A program made the position numbers and the translations under genes. The notes under the pieces are model-generated. The model was not told the origin of the DNA. It saw only the letters and a list, made by a program, of their open reading frames with translations, and searched no databases. 64,000 bases of DNA from Methanocaldococcus sp. FS406-22 (GTDB taxonomy: Archaea; AGJL01; Methanococci; Methanococcales; Methanocaldococcaceae): the NCBI RefSeq assembly GCF_000025525.1, contig NC_013887.1, positions 630,729-694,728 on the forward strand. The letters run 5' to 3'. Positions 19,115 to 28,223 of this stretch are shown here, one piece after another. Numbering within the stretch: position 1 is the stretch's first letter; every line of letters starts with the position of its first letter.

Positions 19115-19154
19115 CTAAATTCCAATTGAATATATAAACTGCGAAAGCCCTATT
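19115..19154 (-). repeat. Dispersed repeat, copy 1 of 3 (AGGGCTTTCGCAGTTTATATATTCAA type)
   Basis: Read on the minus strand, this 40-base segment matches 26053-26095 and 30041-30083. All share AGGxCTTTCxCA, then an AT-rich TATA-like stretch, then GGAA and, in two copies, TTTAGA. It lies in the spacer between the ABC-class ATPase and UPF0179 genes. Confidence 0.75.
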
Positions 19155-19248
19155 GAAAAATAGAAACAGAAACACATTTATTTTAGGACTAGATATTAAA
19201 AGTTTTGTATAATTTTAATGATTTATTATAATTCTAATTGGGATAATC

Positions 19249-19704
19249 ATGAGCAAAGAGAGCAAAATAACTTTAATTGGTAGCAAATTGGCAAAGACGG
19301 GAGGAGAATTTATTTATTTGGGAGAGATTGAAGAGTGCAACAACTGTAAGTTTAAAAGATTATGCCACGGAAATTTAGAAGTTGGAAGGAAATATAAGAT
19401 AGTTTCAGTTAGATCAGCAAATCATCCTTGTGTAGTTCATGAAGGAGGAGTTAAGGTTGTTGAAGTAGTGTTGGCTGATTTGATAATTATGATTGAGTCA
19501 AAAAAAGCACTTGAAGGAGTGGTATTAAATCACGAACCGATAAGTTGTGATAACTTTGATTGTGAGTATTATAGTTTTTGCAATCCTGAAGGAATAAAAG
19601 AAGGGGAAAAATATAAAATAAAACAGGTTCTAAATGAAAAAATAAACTGTCCAAATGGAAAATCATTAAAAAAGGTTGTGATTGAGTTAGTAGAAAATAA
19701 ATAA
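19249..19704 (+). CDS. UPF0179 family protein, 151 aa
   Basis: This small archaeal protein has eight cysteines in pairs resembling metal ligands: [10 protein letters not shown] at about residues 26-35, then HPC, then [12 protein letters not shown] at about 103-114 and a final CPNG. The layout suggests one or two zinc or iron-sulfur sites. The family is widely conserved in archaea and has no assigned function. ATG 19249 is preceded by GGGAT. The stop is immediately followed by the convergent stop of the RqcH gene. Confidence 0.87.
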   Translation: MSKESKITLIGSKLAKTGGEFIYLGEIEECNNCKFKRLCHGNLEVGRKYKIVSVRSANHPCVVHEGGVKVVEVVLADLIIMIESKKALEGVVLNHEPISCDNFDCEYYSFCNPEGIKEGEKYKIKQVLNEKINCPNGKSLKKVVIELVENK

Positions 19705-21720
19705 TTATTTTTTAACTACCTCACATCCTCCAGGAGGAAGCACTCTCAAAATATCTTCATCATCAACTCCATAATCCTTAAATATCTCTTTCAACTCTTT
19801 AACTACTTTTCCTTTCTCTTTATTTGAAGGCTTTAAGATAACCCACTTAATAAAGCTCTTTTGCAATGTCTTTGGAGGAGCTGTTGTTATCTTTATGTCT
19901 CCATCGTATTCAATAACTCCAATACCTAACTCTAATGGTGTATTTCTATAATAATGCCTCTCTCCCCTAATTACAAACGCTCCTCTCTTTAAATACTCTC
20001 CACTCTCGGCTGTCTTTGATATTTGCTCTGGTTTAACCCAGTAGGTGTCTATAGCCCCATATCCAAGCTTCCAAGCCCTTGAGTGAGAGACAGAGAATTT
20101 AGCAACTTCTTCCAATGTTTCTTCATCAACTTCTCTACCATAAGTTTTTATAACTGTGAATGGAGCCCCTTGAATATCTGCGTGGAATACAATATCATCC
20201 TTATCAGTATATTTTTTGATAATAATCTCGTTTGTTATTGCATCCTTTCCAGCAATAACTAAGAATCCATTAATAACAGTCCATTTAAATTTCTCATACC
20301 ACTTTCTCTCCTTTCTTACTTTCTTCTTCATCTGTATGGATTCTTTTTCTTTCAATTCTTCTTCTCCTTTCTTTTTAAGCTCATCTATTTTCTTTTTAGT
20401 TAATTCAATGGCATTTTCTATACCTTCAATCTTATTTCTTAATTTTTTAGCTTTTTCATAGTAGCTTTCAGCATTTTCAAAGGCATTTTTTCTTATATCT
20501 AAAGAAACTCTTTCTTCTATAACGTTGTCATCAACTTCAGATTTTAATCTAACAACTATTTCTCCAACATTCTCATTTATATTTTCAATCAATCCTAAAA
20601 TTGGATGCTCTTTATTTTCTCTAATTATCTTTTTTATTCTTGCCCAGTCCATTTTTTCTCTTGCCTGTCTTATGGCATTTAATAGCTCTTCAACAATTTG
20701 ATAATTTGCATAGATTAAATCCCCCTTAATTTGGTTTTTTTCTGCATCTTCTTTATATTTTTTCAATGTCCCCAACTGTCTTTTCAATATATTTTCCTGC
20801 CTTTCAATCTCTCTCTCAAATTTTGATTTTTCCTTTTTAACCTCAACTTTAACCAAAAATTTAGCAAAATAGTCATCAACTGCCTCTAAAAAGCTATTAT
20901 AGTATTTTTTCTCTAAGCCATCATATTTCTTTAAATCTATAGGCACAACGTCAAAGTATTCATTATCTTTTAAAACAATCTGCGGTTTTCTATTGTTAAA
21001 GATTTCATTAAATAGATTTTTAGATGCCTCAAATAACTTCTTTATCTCTTCTTCACTTAACTCTTTCTTTTTCTTATCTATCTCTGCCCTCTCACAAATC
21101 TCTTCAGCGTAGAGCCCTCCAATACCAAAAACTCTTGATATCAATCTAACGCACTCAACTCCTTTATTATTCAAGAAATAATCTTTAAAAACCTCATAGG
21201 CAATAGAAAACTCTAAATTGTAAGGATTTAATGGCTTTTGTGGTGGGAATTTATATTTTTCTCTTGGGATTATGTTTCTTGAGCTCCATCTCTCAACTCT
21301 AAGTGGGGCTATAATTATGTCTTCATTATTTAAAAATATAATATTTCCATCTCCAAACAGCTCAGCAACTAATTTATAAATTCCATCTCTTGTTTCGAAG
21401 TGAAAAATAACTATCCTATCAAAATTCACCTGCTCAATTTTTATTAGTTTTGCGTTTTTTAAATATTTTCTTAAGAGCATGGCAAAAGATGGAGGAAGTT
21501 TTGGTTTTTCCCTCTCATAATTTGTTAAAGTTATATATTTGTATCTACCGATACTTATGACAAGCTCTCTACTCCCTCCCTCAGGAACGTGGATTTTTAA
21601 TATCAACTCCCTGTTTTGCTCGTTATCAATTAAAAATGCTTTATCTAACCTACCGTTAATGAGGTTTTGTAATTCATCTACAACACAGCACACATCTACA
21701 TTGGTTATCTCGCTTTTCAT
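19705..21720 (-). CDS. rqcH: RqcH / NEMF homologue (NFACT-N, coiled coil, NFACT-R), 671 aa
   Basis: The domain order is that of archaeal Rqc2/NEMF proteins. An NFACT-N domain opens the chain (TNVDVCCVVDELQNLINGR, with RVERWSSRNIIPR near residue 142). A long coiled coil runs from about 300 to 470, and an NFACT-R domain follows (KWYEKFKWTVINGFLVIAGKD in part, then DIVFHADIQGAPFTVIK and SRAWKLGYGAIDTYWVKPEQISK). These proteins bind stalled large ribosomal subunits with peptidyl-tRNA and direct C-terminal tailing in ribosome quality control. The ATG follows GGTGAG. The gene is divergent from the solenoid-protein gene at 21779. Confidence 0.93.
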   Translation of the reverse strand: MKSEITNVDVCCVVDELQNLINGRLDKAFLIDNEQNRELILKIHVPEGGSRELVISIGRYKYITLTNYEREKPKLPPSFAMLLRKYLKNAKLIKIEQVNFDRIVIFHFETRDGIYKLVAELFGDGNIIFLNNEDIIIAPLRVERWSSRNIIPREKYKFPPQKPLNPYNLEFSIAYEVFKDYFLNNKGVECVRLISRVFGIGGLYAEEICERAEIDKKKKELSEEEIKKLFEASKNLFNEIFNNRKPQIVLKDNEYFDVVPIDLKKYDGLEKKYYNSFLEAVDDYFAKFLVKVEVKKEKSKFEREIERQENILKRQLGTLKKYKEDAEKNQIKGDLIYANYQIVEELLNAIRQAREKMDWARIKKIIRENKEHPILGLIENINENVGEIVVRLKSEVDDNVIEERVSLDIRKNAFENAESYYEKAKKLRNKIEGIENAIELTKKKIDELKKKGEEELKEKESIQMKKKVRKERKWYEKFKWTVINGFLVIAGKDAITNEIIIKKYTDKDDIVFHADIQGAPFTVIKTYGREVDEETLEEVAKFSVSHSRAWKLGYGAIDTYWVKPEQISKTAESGEYLKRGAFVIRGERHYYRNTPLELGIGVIEYDGDIKITTAPPKTLQKSFIKWVILKPSNKEKGKVVKELKEIFKDYGVDDEDILRVLPPGGCEVVKK

Positions 21721-21778
21721 AATCTCACCAGAAAAATTTATTTATCTCTCTTATAATAATGTTATTAATTGTGATAGT

Positions 21779-23854
21779 ATGGAGAGGGAAGTGTTTTTAA
21801 AGTATTTAAGACAGGGAAAATATGATAAATTGGCTAAGTTAATTAATAGCTGTCCAGATATTTTAAGTTTTTTAGATGAGCTATTTACATCTAACAAAAA
21901 AGATGATGTTAGAAGGGCACTGTTAGTTTTAAAAAGGCTGGATAATGAGATAATTGAGAAATATTTATTTTATGTTATTTTAGCTCTAAATGAAAAGAGA
22001 ATTATAGCCAGAGAGGCAGAAGAAATATTAAGGAAGGTAACTAATAGAGAGAGTATTGAAGAAGCGATACTTGAGATTGCAAAAAAGCCTTTGGACGAGA
22101 AAATAATTTATTTATTTCTGCAAAATATGAAGGGAAAAAATATGTTCTTTAGAGCCATCCTTGAGCACACAAAAAGCAGAAACATAGATGAGGGCATAAA
22201 AATCTTATTAAAAAACTACAATCAGGAAGAGATATTAAAAATCTTGGTTAATAAGTTATATTCTTCAGAAAAGACTGAAAGAGAGCTTGCAGTGGATATA
22301 TTACTAAATATAGTTGATTCTTTAAATAACAGAGAGAAAAATATTTTGAAGAGTTGTTTAAATCCTAATTTATTGGGAGATGAGAACAAAAAATTGTATA
22401 AAAAATTTAAACAACTATTTGAAAAGTTAAATATCTCACTTGAATTTTCAAATGAGCAAATAAAATCTCTACTAAAATCACATGGAAAAACTGCTTTAAA
22501 TATAATTTTGAGAGAAAATATTAAACTTCCTGCTAACTTTTACGATAGGGAATTTTTAAAAGACTTTTTATATGTAAGAGATGAGGAAAAACAGTTTGTT
22601 GGAGTTAAATTAATATCATTAAAACAAGATTCAAAAAAGAAGGTTGATTTATTATTTAAATTTTTAAACTATGGGTATGGAAAAGCAAAAACCTCTGCTA
22701 CAAGAGAGCTTAAAAAGATAGCTCAAAATAATAATGAGTTGAGAGAATATATTGAAAATAAAGCACTAAAATTTGCAAAAAAGATGAATTTAGGGCTAAA
22801 AATATCATCTCTGAGAATATTAAAAGAATTTGCAAAAAAAGAACATTTAGAGTTTCTAATTAATGAGCATAAGAGGTTGAAAGAGTTAATTTATAAGTTG
22901 GAAGAAGAGAAGTTTATGGGTGGATTTAGACATTTGTTGATGATGGAAGAGGAAATAAGAAAGTGCAGTGTTGCTATGAGGTTGATAGAGGAGATTGTAG
23001 CAGAGATTTGTGTAAAATACAACATCCATTATAACGATTTAAAGATATCTGAAAAACTTGGTTATGAATTTTATAAAACAATAGAGCTAATAGGTGCTAA
23101 AAATATAGAGTTAATAGATATTTATGATTTTTTAGAGGACGTTAAAAAGAATGGTGAGCTTATAGTTCATTTAACTGGAATTGTAATTAACAACGATAAA
23201 ATAGACAATAATAATTTAGCTAAAAAAATTTTAGAGGTAACTGAAAAAGCAGAAATGGATGATAAGGATGTGTTAAATGCAAATAAAATCATGATTTATG
23301 CATCTTTAAATAGGGTTGATAAGATTGGAGAAATTATGAATATGGCCGAGGGCTATTATTCAAAGTTGGCTTTTATCAATGCTGTTAAAAAATTTATTGA
23401 TGAAGGATTATTGGATGAAGAGAAGATAAATCTATTAATCCCAAAAATTGCTGAAATGATATATTCAACGAAAAAATTAAGATTAATGGCTTTGGAATTT
23501 TTTAAAAACTATCCAAATGAGCTTGTTCTTCCAATATTGATTAATGAGATTGGTAATTATAAGGGAGAGGATAAGTTAATGATAGATGTTATTTCAAACG
23601 TTATATTTAAATATCCGAATAACATACATAGTATTAGAGATATGTTGAATACAGATAAGAGAAATGCATGTTTAAAGATATTGCTCAAAGTTAGTGAAAA
23701 AAGACCAGAACTTTTAGAAGATTTTATATATCTGCTTGCTGGAATTTACACATCTGCAAATGAAGAGGATAAGATTCTAATAAAAAAGATTTTAAAAAAT
23801 ATTACTAATGAGGAGCAAAAATCAATATTAAAACCCATAATTGGAGATTTGTAA
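21779..23854 (+). CDS. Alpha-solenoid (HEAT-like) protein, 691 aa, unknown function
   Basis: The whole protein is predicted helical, in repeating units of about 35-40 residues. Recurrent short motifs such as 'xxVRRALLVLKRL', 'REAEEILRKVT' and 'ERELAVDILLNIV' resemble HEAT/armadillo repeats. No enzymatic motif is seen. The frame is open back to 21539, but that stretch is antisense to the start of rqcH. ATG 21779 is chosen because TTGTGAT lies just upstream. Its divergence from rqcH and the 38-base gap to the Toprim gene suggest a link with nucleic-acid or ribosome metabolism, but that is context only. Confidence 0.78.
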   Translation: MEREVFLKYLRQGKYDKLAKLINSCPDILSFLDELFTSNKKDDVRRALLVLKRLDNEIIEKYLFYVILALNEKRIIAREAEEILRKVTNRESIEEAILEIAKKPLDEKIIYLFLQNMKGKNMFFRAILEHTKSRNIDEGIKILLKNYNQEEILKILVNKLYSSEKTERELAVDILLNIVDSLNNREKNILKSCLNPNLLGDENKKLYKKFKQLFEKLNISLEFSNEQIKSLLKSHGKTALNIILRENIKLPANFYDREFLKDFLYVRDEEKQFVGVKLISLKQDSKKKVDLLFKFLNYGYGKAKTSATRELKKIAQNNNELREYIENKALKFAKKMNLGLKISSLRILKEFAKKEHLEFLINEHKRLKELIYKLEEEKFMGGFRHLLMMEEEIRKCSVAMRLIEEIVAEICVKYNIHYNDLKISEKLGYEFYKTIELIGAKNIELIDIYDFLEDVKKNGELIVHLTGIVINNDKIDNNNLAKKILEVTEKAEMDDKDVLNANKIMIYASLNRVDKIGEIMNMAEGYYSKLAFINAVKKFIDEGLLDEEKINLLIPKIAEMIYSTKKLRLMALEFFKNYPNELVLPILINEIGNYKGEDKLMIDVISNVIFKYPNNIHSIRDMLNTDKRNACLKILLKVSEKRPELLEDFIYLLAGIYTSANEEDKILIKKILKNITNEEQKSILKPIIGDL

Positions 23855-23892
23855 AAATTTAATAAAATTTAATAATAAAAAATTTCTGGAAG

Positions 23893-24285
23893 ATGGTTAT
23901 GAGAAGGGATGAATACTTTGAAAAATTATTGGAGGTTATTGAAGAGCTAAAGATTGAGGCAGAGGAAAAGCCAATTATTGTTGAAGGAAAGAGAGATGTC
24001 GAAAGCTTAGAGAAGTTGGGAGTTGAAGGAACCTTTATTATAATAGCCAAAACTCCTATTTATTTAATAGCCGATGAACTTGTAAGGAAAAGGGTTAAAG
24101 AAGTTATCCTATTAACTGACTTTGATAGAAGAGGCAGAATGTTGGCTAAAGCAATAGTAGAGGAGTTTAGACATAGAGGAATTAAAGTAAATACAAAAAT
24201 TAGGCATGAAATCTTTATCTATACAAACAGCGGCATTAGGGATATTGAAAGTCTATTTTCCTATGTAAATAAAAGAATGTTTTAG
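23893..24285 (+). CDS. Toprim-domain protein (UPF0292), 130 aa
   Basis: A stand-alone Toprim fold is visible: PIIVEGKRDVESL at about residues 27-39 carries the catalytic glutamate, and VILLTDFDRRGRMLA near 71-85 carries the DxD metal site. Toprim domains act in primases, topoisomerases and small-RNA maturases such as RNase M5, and this architecture is closest to the small M5-like group. The substrate is unknown. The gene follows the solenoid gene closely and converges with the FIST gene, overlapping its end by four bases. Confidence 0.88.
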   Translation: MVMRRDEYFEKLLEVIEELKIEAEEKPIIVEGKRDVESLEKLGVEGTFIIIAKTPIYLIADELVRKRVKEVILLTDFDRRGRMLAKAIVEEFRHRGIKVNTKIRHEIFIYTNSGIRDIESLFSYVNKRMF

Positions 24286-25820
24286 AGCAATCTCAACAAT
24301 TTTTTCCTTTTAATTTTCTTAACCATGTTTTCATGTTCTATTTTTTCATGGGTTTTTTGTAGAATTTCCTTTATGTTATCAATGTAATATAATTTTGGCT
24401 TCCCACTCACAGCTTTTATAATACCTTCCTTTTCTAATTTGTTTAGTATGTGGTAGAGCTTAGTTTGAGATAGGTTTGTTAAGTGTAGTAAATCTTTAGC
24501 TGTTAGCTGTTTATTAATTAAATTTACAATTACTTCTATCTCATCATCTTCAAAATTGAAATTTTTTAGTTCTTCCCTCCAGTTTATGTTACTATTTTGC
24601 GATAATTCAAATATAACTCCAGTAAATGATAGATTATTGTGGAATCTTACCAAATCCTTAGCTATCGTTTCACCATAACTTAGCCAGCCAATACAATTAT
24701 CTTCCATCATATAATCTTCAACTTTTTTATCAGTTTTATAGAAATTTAAGAAATATTTAAGGATATCTTCTTCAAATTCTCTAAACATTGAATTTTTTAA
24801 TACTTCCCTTCCATAACATTCGTTTATAAATATCAAGGGGTTTTCAAAACTTTCAGCTTTTTTCAGTTCCTCAGCAATTGATTTTACCTGCTTTTCAATA
24901 TCCGTTTTCATTAATACAAGGAAACTTCCTTCTAATATATTCCTTCTAAATACCAAGGCATTTTCTTCAACTCTTTCCAAGAATGCAGTAATATAATTCC
25001 CATTAATATCCATAAATCCAAGAGGATGCATTAAGTAAAAATCAAGACGTCTCAAATCCCTGTAGAAATATTTTTCAATAATATCTATTGGTAGTTTTGT
25101 GTATTCTGACAGCATCTCTAAGTATCTTTGATAAGCTGGCTTTCCATCTAATTCATAAACTACCTTCCCCTCAGCTTTAGTAACCCTCGCGTATATATCA
25201 GTTGGCTCATACCCGTGCCCGTAAATTAAATCGAACTTTAGTTTTCCCCCAATAACTCCAAAGACGCAGCAGTCTTTAACAATCTCCCCTTTATATATTT
25301 GGAAAAACTTACTAAATGAACCATCATCCGATGCTGTTCCTCCAATAATCGGAATAGTTAGTTCCCTCCCTAAAACATCTAATATCTCCTGCTCACTGTC
25401 CATATCCCAATCAAAAAAAACAAACCCTAAAAAATTGTCATCTATGTCTAATTTTGGATATTTATCTCTAATACAGGTTTTTATTTTATCAGCTATCTCC
25501 TCACCAACATCTTCAGCTTCCTTATCTATCTTTTCACAAGATACTGCACTTTTGTAATATTCGTCGAAGGCTAAAATCAAAACCCCATCCTCTTTTATGT
25601 AATTTTTACCATTGAATGTTCCTCCTGTAGAACATCCAATGAGGTTGTCTAATGGAATATACTGTTTCATTCCTCTAAATACCTGTTTTAATTTATCTTC
25701 ATCTAATATTGATGTTATAAATATTATTAAAGATGCTCTTCCCACGTTTCTTTTTATTTCTTCTCCAATTTCGATTCCATCTTTTATGGGATTTTTTATC
25801 TTTTTGTGAATGTATATCAT
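24282..25820 (-). CDS. FIST domain sensor with C-terminal winged helix, 512 aa
   Basis: FIST_N spans about residues 20-210 (LIGCSTGGTF near 65; IPIIGGTASDDGSFSKFFQIY near 160), and FIST_C spans about 215-400 (YLMHPLGFMDINGNYITAF, then FINECYGRE and GWLSYGETI). FIST is a sensory domain thought to bind small ligands such as amino acids. The last 90 residues form a winged helix-turn-helix (LTAKDLLHLTNLSQTKLYHILNKLEKEGII, split here at the turn), so this looks like a one-component ligand-responsive DNA-binding regulator. ATG 25820 is chosen over TTG 25832 because GGGGAT precedes it. The target genes are unknown. Confidence 0.83.
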   Translation of the reverse strand: MIYIHKKIKNPIKDGIEIGEEIKRNVGRASLIIFITSILDEDKLKQVFRGMKQYIPLDNLIGCSTGGTFNGKNYIKEDGVLILAFDEYYKSAVSCEKIDKEAEDVGEEIADKIKTCIRDKYPKLDIDDNFLGFVFFDWDMDSEQEILDVLGRELTIPIIGGTASDDGSFSKFFQIYKGEIVKDCCVFGVIGGKLKFDLIYGHGYEPTDIYARVTKAEGKVVYELDGKPAYQRYLEMLSEYTKLPIDIIEKYFYRDLRRLDFYLMHPLGFMDINGNYITAFLERVEENALVFRRNILEGSFLVLMKTDIEKQVKSIAEELKKAESFENPLIFINECYGREVLKNSMFREFEEDILKYFLNFYKTDKKVEDYMMEDNCIGWLSYGETIAKDLVRFHNNLSFTGVIFELSQNSNINWREELKNFNFEDDEIEVIVNLINKQLTAKDLLHLTNLSQTKLYHILNKLEKEGIIKAVSGKPKLYYIDNIKEILQKTHEKIEHENMVKKIKRKKLLRLL

Positions 25821-26126
25821 TATAATCCCCAAAGATATTTAGCTTTAAATATTAACTGTGAATTATCTTGTTACTAGATACTATTATAATTATAATATAT
25901 TACTGATTGAATATTTATGTATTATAGTACAATTCTTAGACATATGTTTATAATTTGGTAATAACAGTCCAGTGTTTGCCTATTTATAGATTTCAAATTT
26001 TTAATGCTAATATTGGATATTGCTATAAATACTTAATGCATAAAGGTTTAATATAGGACTTTCGCAATTTATATATTCAATTTGGAACTTTGATGTAAGT
26101 TTTATCCAATATATTGAGGTGGCATA
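25821..26126. other. 306-bp spacer between the FIST and thrC genes
   Basis: The spacer is AT-rich and has no credible reading frame. It holds the repeat and promoter at 26053-26095. Several TATA-like stretches occur near 25890-25920 on both strands. The two flanking blocks have separate positions in M. jannaschii as I recall it, so this may be a rearrangement junction. Confidence 0.5.
26053..26095 (+). promoter_or_regulatory. thrC promoter lying inside dispersed repeat copy 2
   Basis: ATAGGACTTTCGCAATTTATATATTCAA provides a BRE-like stretch and the TATA box ATTTATATATTC at 26067-26078. Initiation would fall near 26100, 27 bases before the thrC ATG. The same block recurs at 19115-19154 (inverted) and at 30041-30083. 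Confidence 0.6.
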
Positions 26127-27344
26127 ATGTTACAAAGATGTATTGAATGTGGAAAAACATATGATGTTGATGAGATAGTCTATACCTGCGAATGTGGTGG
26201 CTTATTGGAGATTATCTATGATTATGAGGAGATAAAGGATAAAGTTTCAAAAGAGAAGCTTAGAGAAAGAGAAATTGGGGTTTGGAGGTATATAGAATAT
26301 CTACCAGTAAAAGATGAAAGCAAAATTGTTAGTTTATGTGAAGGAGGAACTCCATTATATAGATGCAAAAATTTAGAGAAAGAGTTGGGAGTTAAAGAAC
26401 TCTATGTTAAAAATGAAGGGGCAAACCCAACTGGTAGCTTTAAAGATAGGGGAATGACTGTTGGTGTAACGAGAGCTAATGAGTTAGGGGTTGAGATTGT
26501 TGGCTGTGCATCAACTGGAAACACATCAGCATCTTTAGCCGCTTACTCAGCAAGATGTGGAAAGAAGTGCATAGTTTTATTACCAGAAGGAAAGGTAGCT
26601 TTAGGAAAGTTGGCTCAAGCAATGTTTTATGGAGCTAAGGTTATCCAAGTCAAAGGAAACTTTGATGATGCCTTAGATATGGTTAAGCAGTTGGCAAAGG
26701 AAAAATTAATTTATTTATTAAATTCAATAAATCCGTTTAGATTAGAGGGGCAGAAAACAATTGCTTTTGAGATTTGTGACCAACTAAATTGGCAAGTTCC
26801 AGATAGAGTTATAGTCCCAGTAGGAAATGCTGGAAACATCTCAGCTATATGGAAGGGATTTAAGGAGTTTGAAATGACTGGAATTATTGATGAGTTGCCA
26901 AAGATGACTGGAATTCAAGCAGAAGGGGCTAAACCAGTTGTTGAAGCATTTAGAAAGAGAGCTAAAACTATAGTTCCATACAAAAATCCAGAGACAATTG
27001 CAACAGCCATAAGGATTGGAAATCCAGTAAATGCTCCAAAGGCATTAGATGCTATATATTCCTCTGGAGGTTATGCTGAGGCAGTTACTGATGAGGAAAT
27101 TGTTGAGGCACAAAAGTTATTGGCAAGGAAGGAGGGAATTTTTGTTGAACCAGCTTCAGCATCATCAATAGCTGGATTAAAAAAGCTATTAGAAGAAGGA
27201 GTTATTGATAGAGATGAGAGAATTGTTTGTATAACAACTGGGCATGGATTAAAAGACCCAGATGCTGCTATAAGAGCAAGTGAAGAGCCAATTAAGATTG
27301 AATGTGATATGGAAGTTTTAAAGAGGATTTTGAGAGAGTTATAA
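26127..27344 (+). CDS. thrC: Threonine synthase
   Basis: This PLP enzyme of 405 residues converts O-phosphohomoserine to threonine. The N-terminal zinc-ribbon-like CIECGKTYD..YTCECGG is at residues 4-25. The PLP lysine is in NPTGSFKDRGM near 99-109. The substrate and phosphate loops follow: GCASTGNTSASLAAYSAR near 130, VPVGNAGNISAIWKG near 231 and ITTGHGLKDPDA at the C terminus. GAGGTGG precedes the ATG. Threonine feeds isoleucine synthesis in many organisms, so the neighbours leuD and ilvD fit a branched-chain amino-acid theme, although methanogens make 2-oxobutyrate mainly from citramalate. Confidence 0.96.
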   Translation: MLQRCIECGKTYDVDEIVYTCECGGLLEIIYDYEEIKDKVSKEKLREREIGVWRYIEYLPVKDESKIVSLCEGGTPLYRCKNLEKELGVKELYVKNEGANPTGSFKDRGMTVGVTRANELGVEIVGCASTGNTSASLAAYSARCGKKCIVLLPEGKVALGKLAQAMFYGAKVIQVKGNFDDALDMVKQLAKEKLIYLLNSINPFRLEGQKTIAFEICDQLNWQVPDRVIVPVGNAGNISAIWKGFKEFEMTGIIDELPKMTGIQAEGAKPVVEAFRKRAKTIVPYKNPETIATAIRIGNPVNAPKALDAIYSSGGYAEAVTDEEIVEAQKLLARKEGIFVEPASASSIAGLKKLLEEGVIDRDERIVCITTGHGLKDPDAAIRASEEPIKIECDMEVLKRILREL

Positions 27345-27462
27345 TTTTTAATTATCAATTTCAAATCACCAAATACTTATAAAGACAATAAAGTCAATAA
27401 AAAATAAAAGTATTTATTATACTTCATCTCTCTTTTTATTATCAAAAATTCTGGGTGGGATT

Positions 27463-27963
27463 ATGCAGAGTGTAATCAAAGGTAGAGTTTGGAAGTTTGG
27501 AGATAACGTAGATACAGATGCCATATTACCAGCAAGATACTTAGTTTATACAAAACCTGAAGAATTGGCTCAATTTGTTATGACTGGAGCAGACCCAGAT
27601 TTCCCAAAGAAGGTTAAACCTGGAGATATAATTGTTGGAGGAAAGAACTTTGGATGTGGTTCAAGTAGAGAACACGCTCCATTAGGATTAAAAGGAGCTG
27701 GAATCTCATGCGTTATAGCTGAAAGCTTTGCAAGAATCTTTTACAGAAATGCCATTAACGTTGGTTTGCCACTGATTGAATGCAAGGGCATTTCAGAAAA
27801 AGTTAATGAAGGAGATGAGTTGGAGGTTAATTTAGAAACTGGAGAGATTAAAAACTTAACTACTGGAGAGGTTTTAAAAGGGCAAAAATTGCCAGAGTTT
27901 ATGATGGAAATTTTAGAGGCAGGAGGATTGATGCCTTACTTAAAAAAGAAGATGAAAGCATAA
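27463..27963 (+). CDS. leuD: 3-isopropylmalate/citramalate isomerase small subunit
   Basis: This 166-residue swivel domain is the small subunit of the aconitase-type isomerase that serves leucine and (via citramalate) isoleucine synthesis. Signatures are [25 protein letters not shown] in its first 40 residues, then [19 protein letters not shown] near 61-79 and [16 protein letters not shown] near 90-105. The specificity loop reads YLVY, as in isopropylmalate isomerases, and not YLRT as in the paralogue at 33865-34359. The start follows GGGTGGGAT. The large subunit is not in the window. Confidence 0.94.
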   Translation: MQSVIKGRVWKFGDNVDTDAILPARYLVYTKPEELAQFVMTGADPDFPKKVKPGDIIVGGKNFGCGSSREHAPLGLKGAGISCVIAESFARIFYRNAINVGLPLIECKGISEKVNEGDELEVNLETGEIKNLTTGEVLKGQKLPEFMMEILEAGGLMPYLKKKMKA

Positions 27964-28007
27964 TTCGAATATTTAATATATATTTAACACCTCACACATT
28001 CTAAGAG

Positions 28008-28071
28008 GCGTTGTTTAAGCTAAAGCTTAAACAACGCATCCGTTTTGATGAAACTTTTACTAAAAGTTTCA
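28008..28071. repeat. Two perfect hairpins between leuD and ilvD
   Basis: GCGTTGTTTAAGC at 28008-28020 pairs with 28025-28037 (13 bp, loop TAAA). TGAAACTTTT at 28049-28058 pairs with 28062-28071 (10 bp, loop ACT). The surrounding bases are AT-rich with no reading frame. They may act as terminators or be remnants of small palindromic elements. Confidence 0.8.
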
Positions 28072-28223
28072 CGTAAAGAAGAAGATGGAAGCTGAAAGCC
28101 AGTAATTTCCATACCTTTATTTTATATTATTTTTATTTTATAGTGTAAATTTTTACAAAAAATAAAAAAACATTATTGAAAGATTAACCAGCCATAGTCT
28201 CGAATTTTATGAAGAGGGATAAC

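Noticed and set aside
21539..21778. N-terminal extension of the solenoid protein
   Set aside because: It is antisense to the conserved start of rqcH, and TTGTGAT supports ATG 21779.
25821..26126. Riboswitch in the thrC leader
   Set aside because: The predicted leader is only about 25 bases, too short for a known aptamer, and no strong fold is visible.
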